A stretch of 64,000 nt of DNA from an uncultured Pirellulaceae bacterium (GCA_937928555.1 CALFWR010000025.1:1-64000); one strand, 5' to 3'; positions 18,652-27,800 are shown, counted from the stretch's first letter. Translations and numbers: made by a program. The notes: generated from the letters alone by a model not told the origin.

Positions 18652-19049
18652 GGTCTTGTTGGCTGGAGAAATTGCCTTTTAAGTAAGTAGCACGCAAGTA
18701 AGTAGCACGCCTACACTAAAGTAGCACGCCAAAGCTAAGCTAAGTGAGGCGCAAAAAAGCAGCTCTGCGAGGCGTGAAAAATCGAATTTGAGAGGCTGTA
18801 ACTTTACTCACCGTAATGCCAACGCTCTCCCTTTGGCAATGTCAGTCGCGAAACCCTCCCCGGCGGTGAGCGACCGCCCCGCCCCAGTGGGGGTGGTCGA
18901 ATAAATCACAGACTTGAAGAGTCGAGCGACGTGACTCTAACGATTGAAATTTACCAACTGGAGTTCGGTGTTTGTAGTCTCATTGAGTCGGTTGGGCACG
19001 ATTCCACCTAACGCCGGAGCCACAAACAAACATCGCGTCGCTGAAAAAT
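18652..19049. other. Intergenic stretch between dxs and nadK
   Basis: Holds the AAGTAGCACGC direct repeats (18681-18729) and, near 18858-18898, a GC-rich GGCGGTGAGCGACC...CCCAGTGGGGGTGG segment able to fold. I see no gene. Confidence 0.5.
18681..18729 (+). repeat. Short direct repeats AAGTAAGTAGCACGC
   Basis: Two perfect abutting 15 bp copies (18681-18695 and 18696-18710) and, after 7 bases, a third partial copy AAAGTAGCACGC (18718-18729). It lies just upstream of nadK on the side where its promoter must be, so the units could be binding sites or simply replication slippage. Confidence 0.7.
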
Positions 19050-20960
19050 CTAGCCAAGCGTCTTTTCGGACTGCATCTTACCCGATTTGGCGAACACTTC
19101 GCGACAGGTGTTTGCAATTCCTGCGGCGTCAAGCTTGAGGTCGGCCAACAGGCTTTCGCGATCTCCATGCTGAACGAATTCGTCCGGGATGCCGATGCGG
19201 TGGACTTTGGTTGCATCGACTCGCAGTTCGTTGGCCGCTTCAAGGAAGGCACTTCCGAAACCGCCCTGCAGCATGGCTTCCTCGACGGTGACAACGAATC
19301 CGTGATTCTCAATCGAATCGCGAACCATGTCGGTATCGATTGGCTTAACGAACCTCGCGTTGACGACGCCCACGTCGATGCCTTCTTCGGCTAGCTGATC
19401 CGCCGCCGCGATGCAGTCGATCAGCGGAGTTCCCGCACAAACGATCACGCCGTCGCGGCCACTGCGGATGGTCTCTGATTTGCCCATCTCAATCGGTTGC
19501 AGCTCCCGATCAATTTCGGCGGCACTGAGTTTGGGATAACGAATAGCACAGGCCGTGTCATGAGATATGGAAAAATCCAACATCGCGCCGATGTCGTTGG
19601 CATCGCCCGGGGCCATTACGACCATGTTGGGAAAGATCCGCATGTAGCCGTAGTCAAACGTGCCGTGGTGCGTTGGGCCATCGTTGGCCGTCAATCCCGC
19701 GCGGTCCATCATGAAAGTCACCGGAAGGCCCTGCAGACAAACTTCCTGAAAGATATGGTCAAAGCTTCGTTGCAGGAACGTGCTGTAAATGTCAACGATC
19801 GGCCGCATCCCGACTTTGGCTTGTCCGGCAGCGAACGCCACCGCGTGGGCTTCGCAAATCCCAACGTCAAAGAACCGTTCCGGGAATTCCTCGCGGACTT
19901 GTTCCAGTTTATTGCCCTGGCACATTGCGGCGGTGATCACCGTCACTCGCGAATCGTGGCGCATCTGATCGGCGATCGCGTCGGAGGCGTGCTGGGTGTA
20001 GGGTTTTGAGGATGACTTGGACAGAACCACGGGCTCGCCGTCGTCGGACCGTTTGAATGCTGGTGGTGTGTGAAAGTAAACCGGATCTTCAGCAGCGGGC
20101 TTGTAACCGTGGCCTTTGTTGGTGATCACGTGAAGCAAAACCGGTCCGTCGATCTCGCGGACCATTTTCAGGTATTTCTTCACAAGGCCAATGTTGTGAC
20201 CGTCGATCGGACCGAAGTACTTGAACCCGAATTCCTCAAACATCATCCCGCCATGAAGTCCAGCTTTGACGCCTTCCTTGATCTGGAACAGGAGCTTTTC
20301 GGCCGGGTCGCCCAACACGGGGACTTTGTTGAGGATACTGACGACTTCGGATTTGACGCCGGTGTAAATCGGATTGCTACGCAGGCGGTCAAGGTAATCT
20401 GCGACTCCGCCGACTCGCGGGCAGATCGACATTTCGTTGTCGTTAAGGATCACCAGCATTTTGCTGTTAAGTTCCCCCGCGTTGTTGATCGCTTCGTAGA
20501 CAACGCCCGACGGAAAGGCCCCATCACCAATCACGGCAACGCTGTAGTTGTCGCGGCCCATCAGTTGGTCGCCACTGCGCAAGCCGACTGCGGTAGAAAC
20601 ACTTGCTCCCGCGTGACCGGTGACGAACAGGTCGTAGTCGCTTTCGTTGGGGTTGGGGTAGCCCATCAAGCCACCCTTGGTGCGGATCGTGTCAAATTGG
20701 TGGAATCGACCGGTGACCAGTTTCTGCGGATAAATCTGGTGGCCGGTGTCCCAGATCAGGCGATCCTGGAGAAAGTCAAACGTGCTGTGCAGGGCGAGGG
20801 TGAGTTCGACCACGCCAAGGTTCGACGCAAAGTGCGCCGCACGTTTAGAAAGCAGATTGCACAGCGTTTCGCGGATCTCGTTGGCAACCTGTTTGAGGTC
20901 TTCGACGGACATCTCATGAAGGTCACGAGCGTCGCGGATGTTTGGCAGAAAGTTCGACAT
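19050..20960 (-). CDS. dxs: 1-deoxy-D-xylulose-5-phosphate synthase
   Basis: 636 aa, full length. Condenses pyruvate and glyceraldehyde-3-phosphate, the first step of the MEP isoprenoid pathway, with thiamine diphosphate. Visible are DTGHQIYPQKLVTGR, GHAGASVSTAVGL, the ThDP motif VIGDGAFPSGVVYEAINNAG, FGPIDGHN, the transketolase pyrimidine-domain ITAAMCQG and ICEAHAVAFAAG, and a C-terminal transketolase domain with VTVEEAMLQGGFGSAF. It is 42 bases downstream of a prenyl synthase on the same strand, so the two probably form an isoprenoid operon. Confidence 0.96.
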   Translation of the reverse strand: MSNFLPNIRDARDLHEMSVEDLKQVANEIRETLCNLLSKRAAHFASNLGVVELTLALHSTFDFLQDRLIWDTGHQIYPQKLVTGRFHQFDTIRTKGGLMGYPNPNESDYDLFVTGHAGASVSTAVGLRSGDQLMGRDNYSVAVIGDGAFPSGVVYEAINNAGELNSKMLVILNDNEMSICPRVGGVADYLDRLRSNPIYTGVKSEVVSILNKVPVLGDPAEKLLFQIKEGVKAGLHGGMMFEEFGFKYFGPIDGHNIGLVKKYLKMVREIDGPVLLHVITNKGHGYKPAAEDPVYFHTPPAFKRSDDGEPVVLSKSSSKPYTQHASDAIADQMRHDSRVTVITAAMCQGNKLEQVREEFPERFFDVGICEAHAVAFAAGQAKVGMRPIVDIYSTFLQRSFDHIFQEVCLQGLPVTFMMDRAGLTANDGPTHHGTFDYGYMRIFPNMVVMAPGDANDIGAMLDFSISHDTACAIRYPKLSAAEIDRELQPIEMGKSETIRSGRDGVIVCAGTPLIDCIAAADQLAEEGIDVGVVNARFVKPIDTDMVRDSIENHGFVVTVEEAMLQGGFGSAFLEAANELRVDATKVHRIGIPDEFVQHGDRESLLADLKLDAAGIANTCREVFAKSGKMQSEKTLG

Positions 20961-21002
20961 GTTGCGTTTCCTTTTTTAGGATGCGTTTGTCAGGAGGTGG
21001 GA

Positions 21003-21887
21003 TTAGTGAGTTCGATTAACAACGAACCGGGCAAGGTTTTCGAGTGGGGTGGCGAGGTCGCCAAATATTTCCAGTGCGGCGATGGACTCTTCGGCAAGCT
21101 GATGAAGCCGCATTTCGCTTTCGGTTTCGCCCAGCACCGACGGGTAAGTCATCTTTCCGCGATCAGCGTCTTTGCCGATGCGTTTTCCCATTTTGGTTTG
21201 GGAACCGCGAAAGTCCAACAGGTCATCGGCAATTTGAAACGCCAAACCCAGTTTTTGACCGTATTCCACCAGCCGATTTCGCTGTTGTGTGCCGGCGTTG
21301 GCTGAAACGGCCCCCAATTCCAGCGACGCGGTCAGCAATGCCCCGGTCTTGCGGCGGTGAATTTTTTCCAGGACTCCGACGTCACGATCCGCAAACTCGG
21401 CCGCAAGGTCATCCACCTGGCCGCCGACCAGTCGGCTCGCCCCCGCCGCGCGAGCAAGGACTTTGCAGGACTCTGCGGCAACCGACACGTCGTCGATCGA
21501 TGAAAGAATCTCGAACGCCAGAGGGATCATCGCGTCGCCGGCCAGGATCGCAGTGGCTTCGTCGAACTGAATGTGACAGGTGGGCCTTCCACGCCTGAGT
21601 CCATCATCGTCCATCGCCGGAAGGTCGTCATGAATTAACGAGTAGTTGTGAATCAGTTCCACCGCACAGGCAGCGGGGATGGCTTGTTGGACATCACCAG
21701 AGCAGGCTTCGGTCGCGGCCAGAACGAGCAGCGGTCGAATGCGTTTTCCGGGAGCAAGAACGACGTAGCGGATGGCTTCGGCGAGACGCTGCGGGCAGTC
21801 AGAATCGAACTCGCAGTAACCGGACAACGCGTCGTCAACAAGCTGACGTTTCGAATTGAGCTCAGGTGGAAACAGGGCTGTGGCCAT
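21003..21887 (-). CDS. ispA: Polyprenyl (farnesyl/geranylgeranyl) diphosphate synthase
   Basis: 294 aa from the ATG at 21887; a TTG at 21947 would add 20 residues with no family match. Elongates allylic diphosphates with isopentenyl diphosphate. Both aspartate-rich motifs are present: HDDLPAMDDD near residue 87 and DDLLDFRG near residue 222, with GKRIRPLLVLAA, FQIADD and a GKDADRGKMTYPSVLG C-terminal segment. The extra residues in the first Asp motif (DDLPAMDDD) are the bacterial short-chain type. Directly upstream of dxs. Chain length cannot be fixed by eye. Confidence 0.92.
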   Translation of the reverse strand: MATALFPPELNSKRQLVDDALSGYCEFDSDCPQRLAEAIRYVVLAPGKRIRPLLVLAATEACSGDVQQAIPAACAVELIHNYSLIHDDLPAMDDDGLRRGRPTCHIQFDEATAILAGDAMIPLAFEILSSIDDVSVAAESCKVLARAAGASRLVGGQVDDLAAEFADRDVGVLEKIHRRKTGALLTASLELGAVSANAGTQQRNRLVEYGQKLGLAFQIADDLLDFRGSQTKMGKRIGKDADRGKMTYPSVLGETESEMRLHQLAEESIAALEIFGDLATPLENLARFVVNRTH

Positions 21888-22020
21888 AACGCTTTGACGG
21901 TGGAGCAGCAGGTCGATACGAAAACCGTTTCCCCTAGTGGGTTTCAACCTGATTAAACCCCCGCATTCTAGCTAAATGCAGAATTCGGTCCATCTGGGGC
22001 TCAAATCGTGCCAAATTGGC

Positions 22021-22716
22021 TCAAGTTTTCTCCACCCGACCGAACATCGGAAAGTGATCCGACAAATGAAAGGAATATTTGTCGTCGACGATGGGTTGGT
22101 CCAAAACTTGAACCCGGCTGACGTTGAGGTTTTCGGTGTGAAAGTATCGGGTGTAGTAAGCCGTGAATTCGCGGCCTCCGCTGCGAAACCGATTGGTCCG
22201 CGAGTCCCAGGTGGGTTTGGGTGGTTTGTCACCGACCATCCCGACTTGGGCAATCTTTTCCGATTCGGTCAATCGTGTGTTGGTGTCGCCGATGATTAGC
22301 ACCGCGTCGGTGTTGGCGGCTTGTTTGATATCGTTGATGTTGGCAACGCGATGCCACGTGCCTTCGCCGCCGGGGCGCAGGTGGACGTTGGCCAGGGTGA
22401 TGCCTGCCGATCGGATTTCGCTCATGACGGCACCTTTGGCGGTCCAGCTTTTCAGATCCTGCATCAGTTCCTTTTTGGCCAGCGTCGCCATGTCGCCGGA
22501 GTGTGATTTGCAATTGGCCGGCACCATGTCATGGGTTTCGACGAAGGGGACCAGTCCGGGAAGCTCCTGGAAAAAGACAAAGTCCGGTGCGTGCTTGAGC
22601 ACCAGCTCCCGCACCGCCGCTTCGGCCTGGTCAGTCCGCCAGAACGGCGGTGCCTCGTCAGAGCGCTGCAGTAGGCACAGGTTCCATGAAAGAAAGGTAA
22701 ACGAAGTCCGAGGCAT
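22021..22716 (-). CDS. Endonuclease/exonuclease/phosphatase-family protein
   Basis: 231 aa with no signal peptide. EEP-fold marks are FLSWNLCL (Asn), PDFVFFQELPG (metal-binding Glu), a later ITLANVHLRPGGEG (catalytic His), VLIIGDTNTRL (Asp and Asn) and a C-terminal LSDHFPMFG (catalytic Asp-His). It may be a nuclease, a phosphodiesterase or a lipid or inositol phosphatase; fold alone does not decide. It is about 11 bases downstream of the aromatic amino acid hydroxylase on the same strand, so probably co-transcribed. Confidence 0.82.
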   Translation of the reverse strand: MPRTSFTFLSWNLCLLQRSDEAPPFWRTDQAEAAVRELVLKHAPDFVFFQELPGLVPFVETHDMVPANCKSHSGDMATLAKKELMQDLKSWTAKGAVMSEIRSAGITLANVHLRPGGEGTWHRVANINDIKQAANTDAVLIIGDTNTRLTESEKIAQVGMVGDKPPKPTWDSRTNRFRSGGREFTAYYTRYFHTENLNVSRVQVLDQPIVDDKYSFHLSDHFPMFGRVEKT

Positions 22717-22727
22717 CAGGCGAAGTT

Positions 22728-24056
22728 CTAACCCAAAGAAGGCAACATGGCAGTCAGTTCATCCCGGTTGGCATCGAACCATTTTAGCGACTTCTGCGGC
22801 GGGTCCGGTGGCGCGACGCGAAACTGATTCAGCAGTTCACCGTCAAAGCCATCACGGTACATCGCGAGGTTTCGGATCGCCGTGCGGCGCAGGCATTGGT
22901 CCATTTCCTGACCGGCCATCAAGCGATAGTATTTTTCGTTGACGCTCGTCGCGATAGTGCCAACGTTGAGCACCCGATCCCCGGGCACGATTTCCCGCCA
23001 GGTGAAATCAGGAAGGCTCATCGCCCGTTGACTGGCTTCAAGGATCCGCTGCGGAGTGATCGAATCCAGCAGGTCGAAGCTTTCGGAGACAAAGTAGGTT
23101 TTTTGGAATTCGCTGATCAGGTAGTCGGTGTTGGCCAGTCGCAAGAGGTCGGCGTCCAGGTTCGGGTCGATCAGGATTCGATTGGATTCGTGGTCTTCGA
23201 TGCTGTACTTTGTTTCGCCGGGCGATGAGAGAATTCCTGCACCGAAATCCCGGACTTCTCCGTCTTGCATCACCAGTCCAAATTCGACGGTGAACCAGTA
23301 GATTCGCCCGGCGTAGGTCAGCAGTTGATCGGCTTTGGCTTTGATTGCCGCGATTTCTTCGGGGTCGTCGACGCCGGTAAGGGCCCGCTCTCGCTGATCG
23401 TAAATCAGGTCTCGGGCTTTGCCGTGGTGCTGCATCACATTGGCCACCGCAGGAATCGTAAAAGTCGCGACATGGCCAGCAACGTCGTGCCCGATGTCGG
23501 GTTCTTCGAGGTAGTCGGTGCCGAGGGGGCGCATGAACGTCGTCACCGGAAAAAATCGCCGCGAGTGACAGGTAAAGAACAGTTCGGCGGGAATGATTTC
23601 GCTGACGGTTGCAAGTTGCCAACCGGTTTGCTGAAAGATCCTTGCGTTGAGCAGGTAGTAGTTCGGGATCATCGCCGCCCCGATCTCGAACAGGGCTTCG
23701 CCGGCAAGGTATTCGCGGCAGGCGAACTGGTGTTTGGTTTTTTGCTGTTGCGCCACCAGGCAGGCCCAACTGAGATGCTCTTCGAAAGAGTACTGCGAGT
23801 AGGTCTGCGAGTTGGTGAACTGTTTCAGGTCAACTGTTTCGTCAGAGAATTCGCCAATCGAAAACGGCACGCCGGTGTGGAAAGCCGTCAAATAGGGCTC
23901 ACGTTTGGCCGGTTCAATCGGGTAGGGAACGTCGTCGTTGTTGACAACGCGTTCCAATTCTGCGGCGAACTGTTCTGTCGATAGCGGGCCGACATTTTCC
24001 AGTTCGATTCCGTTCTCTTTGGCGAATCGCTGGTGTGTGGATGTAAGTTCTGTCAT
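22728..24056 (-). CDS. phhA: Pterin-dependent aromatic amino acid hydroxylase (phenylalanine-4-hydroxylase type)
   Basis: 442 aa. The iron-binding motif EPDIGHDVAGHVATF supplies two His (about residues 185-194) and WFTVEFGLV the Glu ligand (about 255), followed by the conserved GAGILSSPGE segment. The enzyme hydroxylates Phe to Tyr with tetrahydropterin and O2. It is longer than the ~300-residue proteobacterial PhhA because of an N-terminal ~120-residue region. No pterin-4a-carbinolamine dehydratase is nearby. Phe specificity is likely but not proven by sequence; the tryptophan-degradation genes at 57-60 kb show a wider aromatic catabolism. Confidence 0.88.
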   Translation of the reverse strand: MTELTSTHQRFAKENGIELENVGPLSTEQFAAELERVVNNDDVPYPIEPAKREPYLTAFHTGVPFSIGEFSDETVDLKQFTNSQTYSQYSFEEHLSWACLVAQQQKTKHQFACREYLAGEALFEIGAAMIPNYYLLNARIFQQTGWQLATVSEIIPAELFFTCHSRRFFPVTTFMRPLGTDYLEEPDIGHDVAGHVATFTIPAVANVMQHHGKARDLIYDQRERALTGVDDPEEIAAIKAKADQLLTYAGRIYWFTVEFGLVMQDGEVRDFGAGILSSPGETKYSIEDHESNRILIDPNLDADLLRLANTDYLISEFQKTYFVSESFDLLDSITPQRILEASQRAMSLPDFTWREIVPGDRVLNVGTIATSVNEKYYRLMAGQEMDQCLRRTAIRNLAMYRDGFDGELLNQFRVAPPDPPQKSLKWFDANRDELTAMLPSLG

Positions 24057-24096
24057 TTGGTGGCAGTGGTTTGCAGTGATTTGCAGCGGCAGTCAG

Positions 24097-25026
24097 TCAT
24101 TGAGAGGATTCATGGCCAAGCAGCTTGTCCGCTCCGCCGGCGATAAGGGCTTCGGCGACTTCGATGCCAAGGGCTTCGAACTGATCGACCGGTCGCGAGC
24201 GTTGGGCGCTGACGACGGTTGCTCCGTCAGGGCTTAGCACGACGCCCTCAAGCGAAACTTTTCCCCCATCAATTGTGGTCTTTGCGCCGACCGGGGCAAG
24301 GCACCCTGCGAACAGGCGGCGCAGCATGTGTCGCTCGGCCATGGCGCGGGAAAAGGAATCGGCGTGGTTCAGTGATTCGATTGCGGTTCCGATGGCGTCG
24401 TCTGCGTCCTTGCGGGCTTCGATTCCCAGCGCCCCCTGCCCTACGGCGGGATAAAGCTGGTCGGTTTCGAAGCGCTGCGTGATTCGCGAATCAAGCTCCA
24501 GGCGATTCAGCCCCGCCGCCGCGAGGATGATCGCATCGAACTGGCCGGAGTCCAATTTTTCCAGACGCGTGTCAACGTTGCCGCGGATATCTTTGATGTT
24601 CAGGTCGCCACGAAGATGCAAAAGCTGAGCCGCCCGCCGGACGCTTCCGGTTCCAACGATCGCGCCTTGAGGGAGGTCAGCGAAGGATTTGTATTTGTCA
24701 CTGACCAGTGCGTCCTGTGTACTCTCCCGCTCGGGTATCGCGCGGATCGCAAGGCCAGGGATATCGTTGGTGGGCAAGTCCTTGAGGCTGTGGACGGCGA
24801 TGTCGATCTCGTTTTCCAGTAGCGCCACCTGGAGGGCTTTGGTGAACAGCCCCTGGCCCCCGATTTGCGCCAGCGGCCCCGTTTTGATGTCGCCCTGGGT
24901 TTTGATTTGAATCAGCTCGACGGTGTGGCCTGCCGATTCAAGCTGAGCTTTGACCCAGTTGCTCTGCCACATCGCGAGCTTGCTGCCGCGGGTGCCCAGT
25001 CGGATTTTGGTTTGATCGTTGGTCAT
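24097..25026 (-). CDS. hemC: Porphobilinogen deaminase (hydroxymethylbilane synthase)
   Basis: 309 aa, family length. Joins four porphobilinogens into hydroxymethylbilane for haem and other tetrapyrroles. It starts IRLGTRGSKLAMWQSNWVK and has GLFTKALQVALLENEIDIAVHSLKDLP, VGTGSVRRAAQL, DIRGNVDTRLEKLDSGQFDAIILAAAGL and the dipyrromethane-cofactor Cys in RRLFAGCLAPVGA (about residue 240). Tandem with the aromatic hydroxylase (40 bases between them), same strand. Confidence 0.96.
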   Translation of the reverse strand: MTNDQTKIRLGTRGSKLAMWQSNWVKAQLESAGHTVELIQIKTQGDIKTGPLAQIGGQGLFTKALQVALLENEIDIAVHSLKDLPTNDIPGLAIRAIPERESTQDALVSDKYKSFADLPQGAIVGTGSVRRAAQLLHLRGDLNIKDIRGNVDTRLEKLDSGQFDAIILAAAGLNRLELDSRITQRFETDQLYPAVGQGALGIEARKDADDAIGTAIESLNHADSFSRAMAERHMLRRLFAGCLAPVGAKTTIDGGKVSLEGVVLSPDGATVVSAQRSRPVDQFEALGIEVAEALIAGGADKLLGHESSQ

Positions 25027-25255
25027 CCATTGAGCTTATCGCGAAATCAATTCTGGAACAGGACTGTAGGGGCACTGAGGTACGGTTTGGGTGAGTTTTG
25101 GCAAAGCAGATGTTGCTGGCGGACCTGTGAGCCAAGACGCGTAAGCGGCCGGGTGGCGTCGGAGATAGTGCGGCGATTTTTGGAAGGTTGGGGGCGGGCA
25201 GAGGTGCAAGGGGTTGGCAGAGGACGTCACGATTCAGCCCCGAGGGCCTCACGGT

Positions 25256-25359
25256 GAATCATCCGGAAGATGAAAACCACAGCGATCGTTTCATCGCATC
25301 AGAGTCGCGGATCACTGTCTCAACTGATTCTGACGCCCACGCCTCGTGAATAATCCGGG
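25256..25359 (-). mobile_element. MITE-like element, copy 3 (truncated, ~104 bp)
   Basis: Reverse orientation relative to copy 1. Only the half ending CCTCGTGAATAATCCGGG is present; similarity begins at ATCATCCGGAAGATGAAAACC and the other terminal repeat is missing, so no target duplication can be found. Its intact end lies inside the comF reading frame and provides that gene's last codons and stop. Confidence 0.85.
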
Positions 25360-26136
25360 CTCAAGATCGGAATCCTGGTAGTTGCCCGTTGCTCTGCCCG
25401 CCACCGCAGAATTAACCTGGGCTGCGCCTGCCTTTTTGAGAATCTTCGCCAGTTCGCTGATCGTCGCTCCGGAGGTCATCACGTCGTCAATGATGACAAT
25501 GTTGGCTCCATCGACTCGTGTAAGTGATTTGAGGCCAAAAGAGTTTTTCACATTCTCGAATCGTTTGTGGCCGGTGAGCTTTCCCTGCTTTTGAGTCAAC
25601 CGCTTGCAGGACAACAGGTTGTTTTGGACGGGAATTCGAAGCACCGAGGCGGCACCTTCGGCGATCACGTGCGATGCGTGGAAGCCACGTTTAAGTCTTC
25701 GCCACCAGTGGATCGGGACGGGCACGAGCATGTCGGCTGTTTTGGCAAAGCCACTGTGGCTCAATCGGTGGCCCAGCATGCGGCCGATATGCAATGCGAG
25801 GACTTCGTCCATGTCGCGTTTGGTACGCAAAATCAGAAGCTTGAGCAAGCCCCGATAGCTTCCCACCGACACGTTGCGACCAAAATGCAGCCGGCTGTCG
25901 AAGCACAACGCACAGCGGTCGCCGAATGTAACAGGCCGTTTGATGTAGCTGCCACACTTTGGGCAGCCATCGTTACGATGGTTAGGCAGGGCTTTCCAGC
26001 AGGGGCCACAAAACTGTTGACCAAACTCGGAATCGACGTTGCTGTCGGTCGCGACGATGCGCGATTCGCACCCCAAGCAGGTCGCCGGATAAATCAGCGA
26101 AACGAGCGAATGTCCACATTTGGCGTAAGGGATCAA
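25312..26136 (-). CDS. comF: ComF-family phosphoribosyltransferase with a MITE-derived tail
   Basis: 274 aa. The N-terminal zinc-ribbon-like cysteines (CLGCES, CGPCW, CPKCGS, CALC) are followed by a type I phosphoribosyltransferase domain with VPVPIHWWRRLKRGFHASHVIAEG and the PRPP loop VIIDDVMTSGATI. ComFC-type proteins take part in DNA uptake or single-stranded DNA handling after natural transformation. The last 16 residues, EPGLFTRRGRQNQLRQ, are read from MITE copy 3, which also gives the stop; the native protein probably ended near SAVAGRATG. Other competence genes are absent here. Confidence 0.88.
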   Translation of the reverse strand: MIPYAKCGHSLVSLIYPATCLGCESRIVATDSNVDSEFGQQFCGPCWKALPNHRNDGCPKCGSYIKRPVTFGDRCALCFDSRLHFGRNVSVGSYRGLLKLLILRTKRDMDEVLALHIGRMLGHRLSHSGFAKTADMLVPVPIHWWRRLKRGFHASHVIAEGAASVLRIPVQNNLLSCKRLTQKQGKLTGHKRFENVKNSFGLKSLTRVDGANIVIIDDVMTSGATISELAKILKKAGAAQVNSAVAGRATGNYQDSDLEPGLFTRRGRQNQLRQ

Positions 26137-26304
26137 CTTGACGTTCCATGTTCGAGCTGCAGATTTGCGTGAGTCGCGAGGCCTATTAGAAGCCGAAAAC
26201 CTTGCCGCGAAAAGACGGCGCTGCTAGCAATCAACTGCTCTGCGTTGAATTAGCACGGGTATCTAAAATTCGGTGGGCTCGAGCGACCAATGGCTCACAT
26301 TTAT

Positions 26305-26327
26305 CCCGGATTATGAACGTGAACGCC
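26305..26327 (+). mobile_element. Isolated MITE-like end upstream of the LptF/G gene
   Basis: CCCGGATTATGAACGTGAAC shares the terminal CCCGGATTAT of the MITE family and a nearby ACG, then diverges. Preceded by TTTAT. A facing end lies at 27,599-27,608, followed by TTCAT (4 of 5 match). Together they bracket the LptF/G gene. Confidence 0.4.
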
Positions 26328-26375
26328 AACAATAACACAAACTCAAAGGTGCTGTGACCAACGCACCGATACGCT

Positions 26376-27509
26376 GTGACCATACTGGACCGATATTTAC
26401 TGTTTCTATTTCTGCGAATCTTTTTGATTTGCTTCGCCAGCTTTGTTGGTCTGTTTATCGTTGTGCACCTGTTCAGCAACCTCGACGAGCTTTCCGCGTT
26501 GGCGGAACCTGCCGGTGGTTGGGGAAGTTTGCTGCTTGATTTTTACTGGCCGCGCGTGGCGGAGCTATTTGACAAAACGGCGGCGGTGCTGGTGCTGATC
26601 AGCGGGATTTTTGCTGTCAACATGATGCAGAAACGTCGGGAGATTTTGGCGATTGAAGCAGGCGGGGTAACGCCGCTTCGGGCGATCCGCCCGATTCTTG
26701 TTGGCGGCTTGGCGATCATTGCTCTGACGGTCTGGAATCGTGAGAACGTGATCCCCAGGTTCAAGGAAAGCCTTGTCCGCACGCCGCAGAACTGGATGGA
26801 CAAAGGCCGCGTTGACATGTCGGCCCAAGTGGATAACGAAACAGGAGTCCGTTTTCGCGGCCGAGAGATATATCTTGGTGATCGAAAAATTGTCCAGCCC
26901 AACGTGCAGTTGCCTTCGGAGGTTTACCCGGGACATTCACGGATCGAATCGGAGAACGGCTTTTTCGAACCCGAAACCGAAGAACACCCTGCGGGCATTC
27001 GCTTGGTCGGCGTGACTCAGCCTTCGCCAAAGCTGCGACTTGCGTCGGCGGTCATTGGAGAGAAGCCAACGGTCTTCTACCCGTCAGATCAAAAGTGGCT
27101 GGGTGAAAAAGAGGCCTTTGTCGCGACGTCGCTTTCGATGGAACAGGTTGCATTTGGTAGCCGTCTTTCTCAGTATCGCACCACCCCGGAAATGATGGCC
27201 GCGGTTCGTCAGCCACAGAAGTGGTTCGGCAACAATCAGCGAGTTGGCTTGCACACGCGAATCCTGCAGCCGTTTTTGGATCTGACGCTACTGTTGCTTG
27301 GTCTGCCGTTGGCGATGTCCAATTCGGACCGCAATATCTTCGTCGCCGCAGGTGTCAGTTTCTTGGTCGTCGCCGGTGTTTCAGTCGTCACACTAACCGC
27401 GCAGTCCCTGGGCGCGTACAACATTGTCCGGCCCGCTGCCCTGGCCGCGTGGTTGCCTTTGTTGGTGTTCACGCCCCTGGCGATTCTTTCGATGGGTCGG
27501 CTGAAGTAA
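26376..27509 (+). CDS. LptF/LptG-family permease (YjgP/YjgQ)
   Basis: 377 aa from a GTG start; MTILDRYLLFLFLRIFLICF is the typical family opening with the first helix. Three helices near the N-terminus, a periplasmic jellyroll-like domain (about residues 125-285), and three C-terminal helices ending PLAILSMGRLK. LptF/G form the membrane part of the ABC transporter that extracts lipopolysaccharide from the inner membrane. No LptB or second permease gene is adjacent. Possible MITE-like ends flank the gene at 26,305 and 27,608. Confidence 0.88.
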   Translation: MTILDRYLLFLFLRIFLICFASFVGLFIVVHLFSNLDELSALAEPAGGWGSLLLDFYWPRVAELFDKTAAVLVLISGIFAVNMMQKRREILAIEAGGVTPLRAIRPILVGGLAIIALTVWNRENVIPRFKESLVRTPQNWMDKGRVDMSAQVDNETGVRFRGREIYLGDRKIVQPNVQLPSEVYPGHSRIESENGFFEPETEEHPAGIRLVGVTQPSPKLRLASAVIGEKPTVFYPSDQKWLGEKEAFVATSLSMEQVAFGSRLSQYRTTPEMMAAVRQPQKWFGNNQRVGLHTRILQPFLDLTLLLLGLPLAMSNSDRNIFVAAGVSFLVVAGVSVVTLTAQSLGAYNIVRPAALAAWLPLLVFTPLAILSMGRLK

Positions 27510-27598
27510 CCGATTTTCGTTTGCGTGTTTCGGTGGTTCGATTTTTTCGCAAGCCAGCCTCGCGACACCTTGCGATTGCCGTAGCGTCGTACGTACAG

Positions 27599-27608
27599 AT
27601 AATCCGGG
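27599..27608 (-). mobile_element. Isolated MITE-like end downstream of the LptF/G gene
   Basis: ATAATCCGGG followed by TTCAT. This is the terminal 10 bases of the MITE inverted repeat in the outward-facing orientation; further inward the sequence does not match. It pairs with the end at 26,305. Confidence 0.4.
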
Positions 27609-27800
27609 TTCATGGCAGTTTCTTAATTGCATTATTGCAGTGTCAATGCAATTTCGAAGGTTCTTGCTCCGGCAATGTCCAATGGGTGTCGGTATCTTTT
27701 CAACCTTGTCAACGCCAAAGTCTGGTCGTAGTGGACGGGCTTGCGTGTCGCTTTGGTTTGACGCGGTTCCGCGGGGCAGCGATTGCGGTTTACGGTTTGC

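Noticed and set aside
18681-18729. Possible CRISPR array from AAGTAGCACGC repeats
   Set aside because: Units abut or have a 7-base gap, with no spacers of uniform length and no cas gene.
20070-21305. 411-codon plus-strand frame opposite dxs and the prenyl synthase
   Set aside because: It is the antisense of two confident genes and has no domain character; long antisense frames are common at this GC content.
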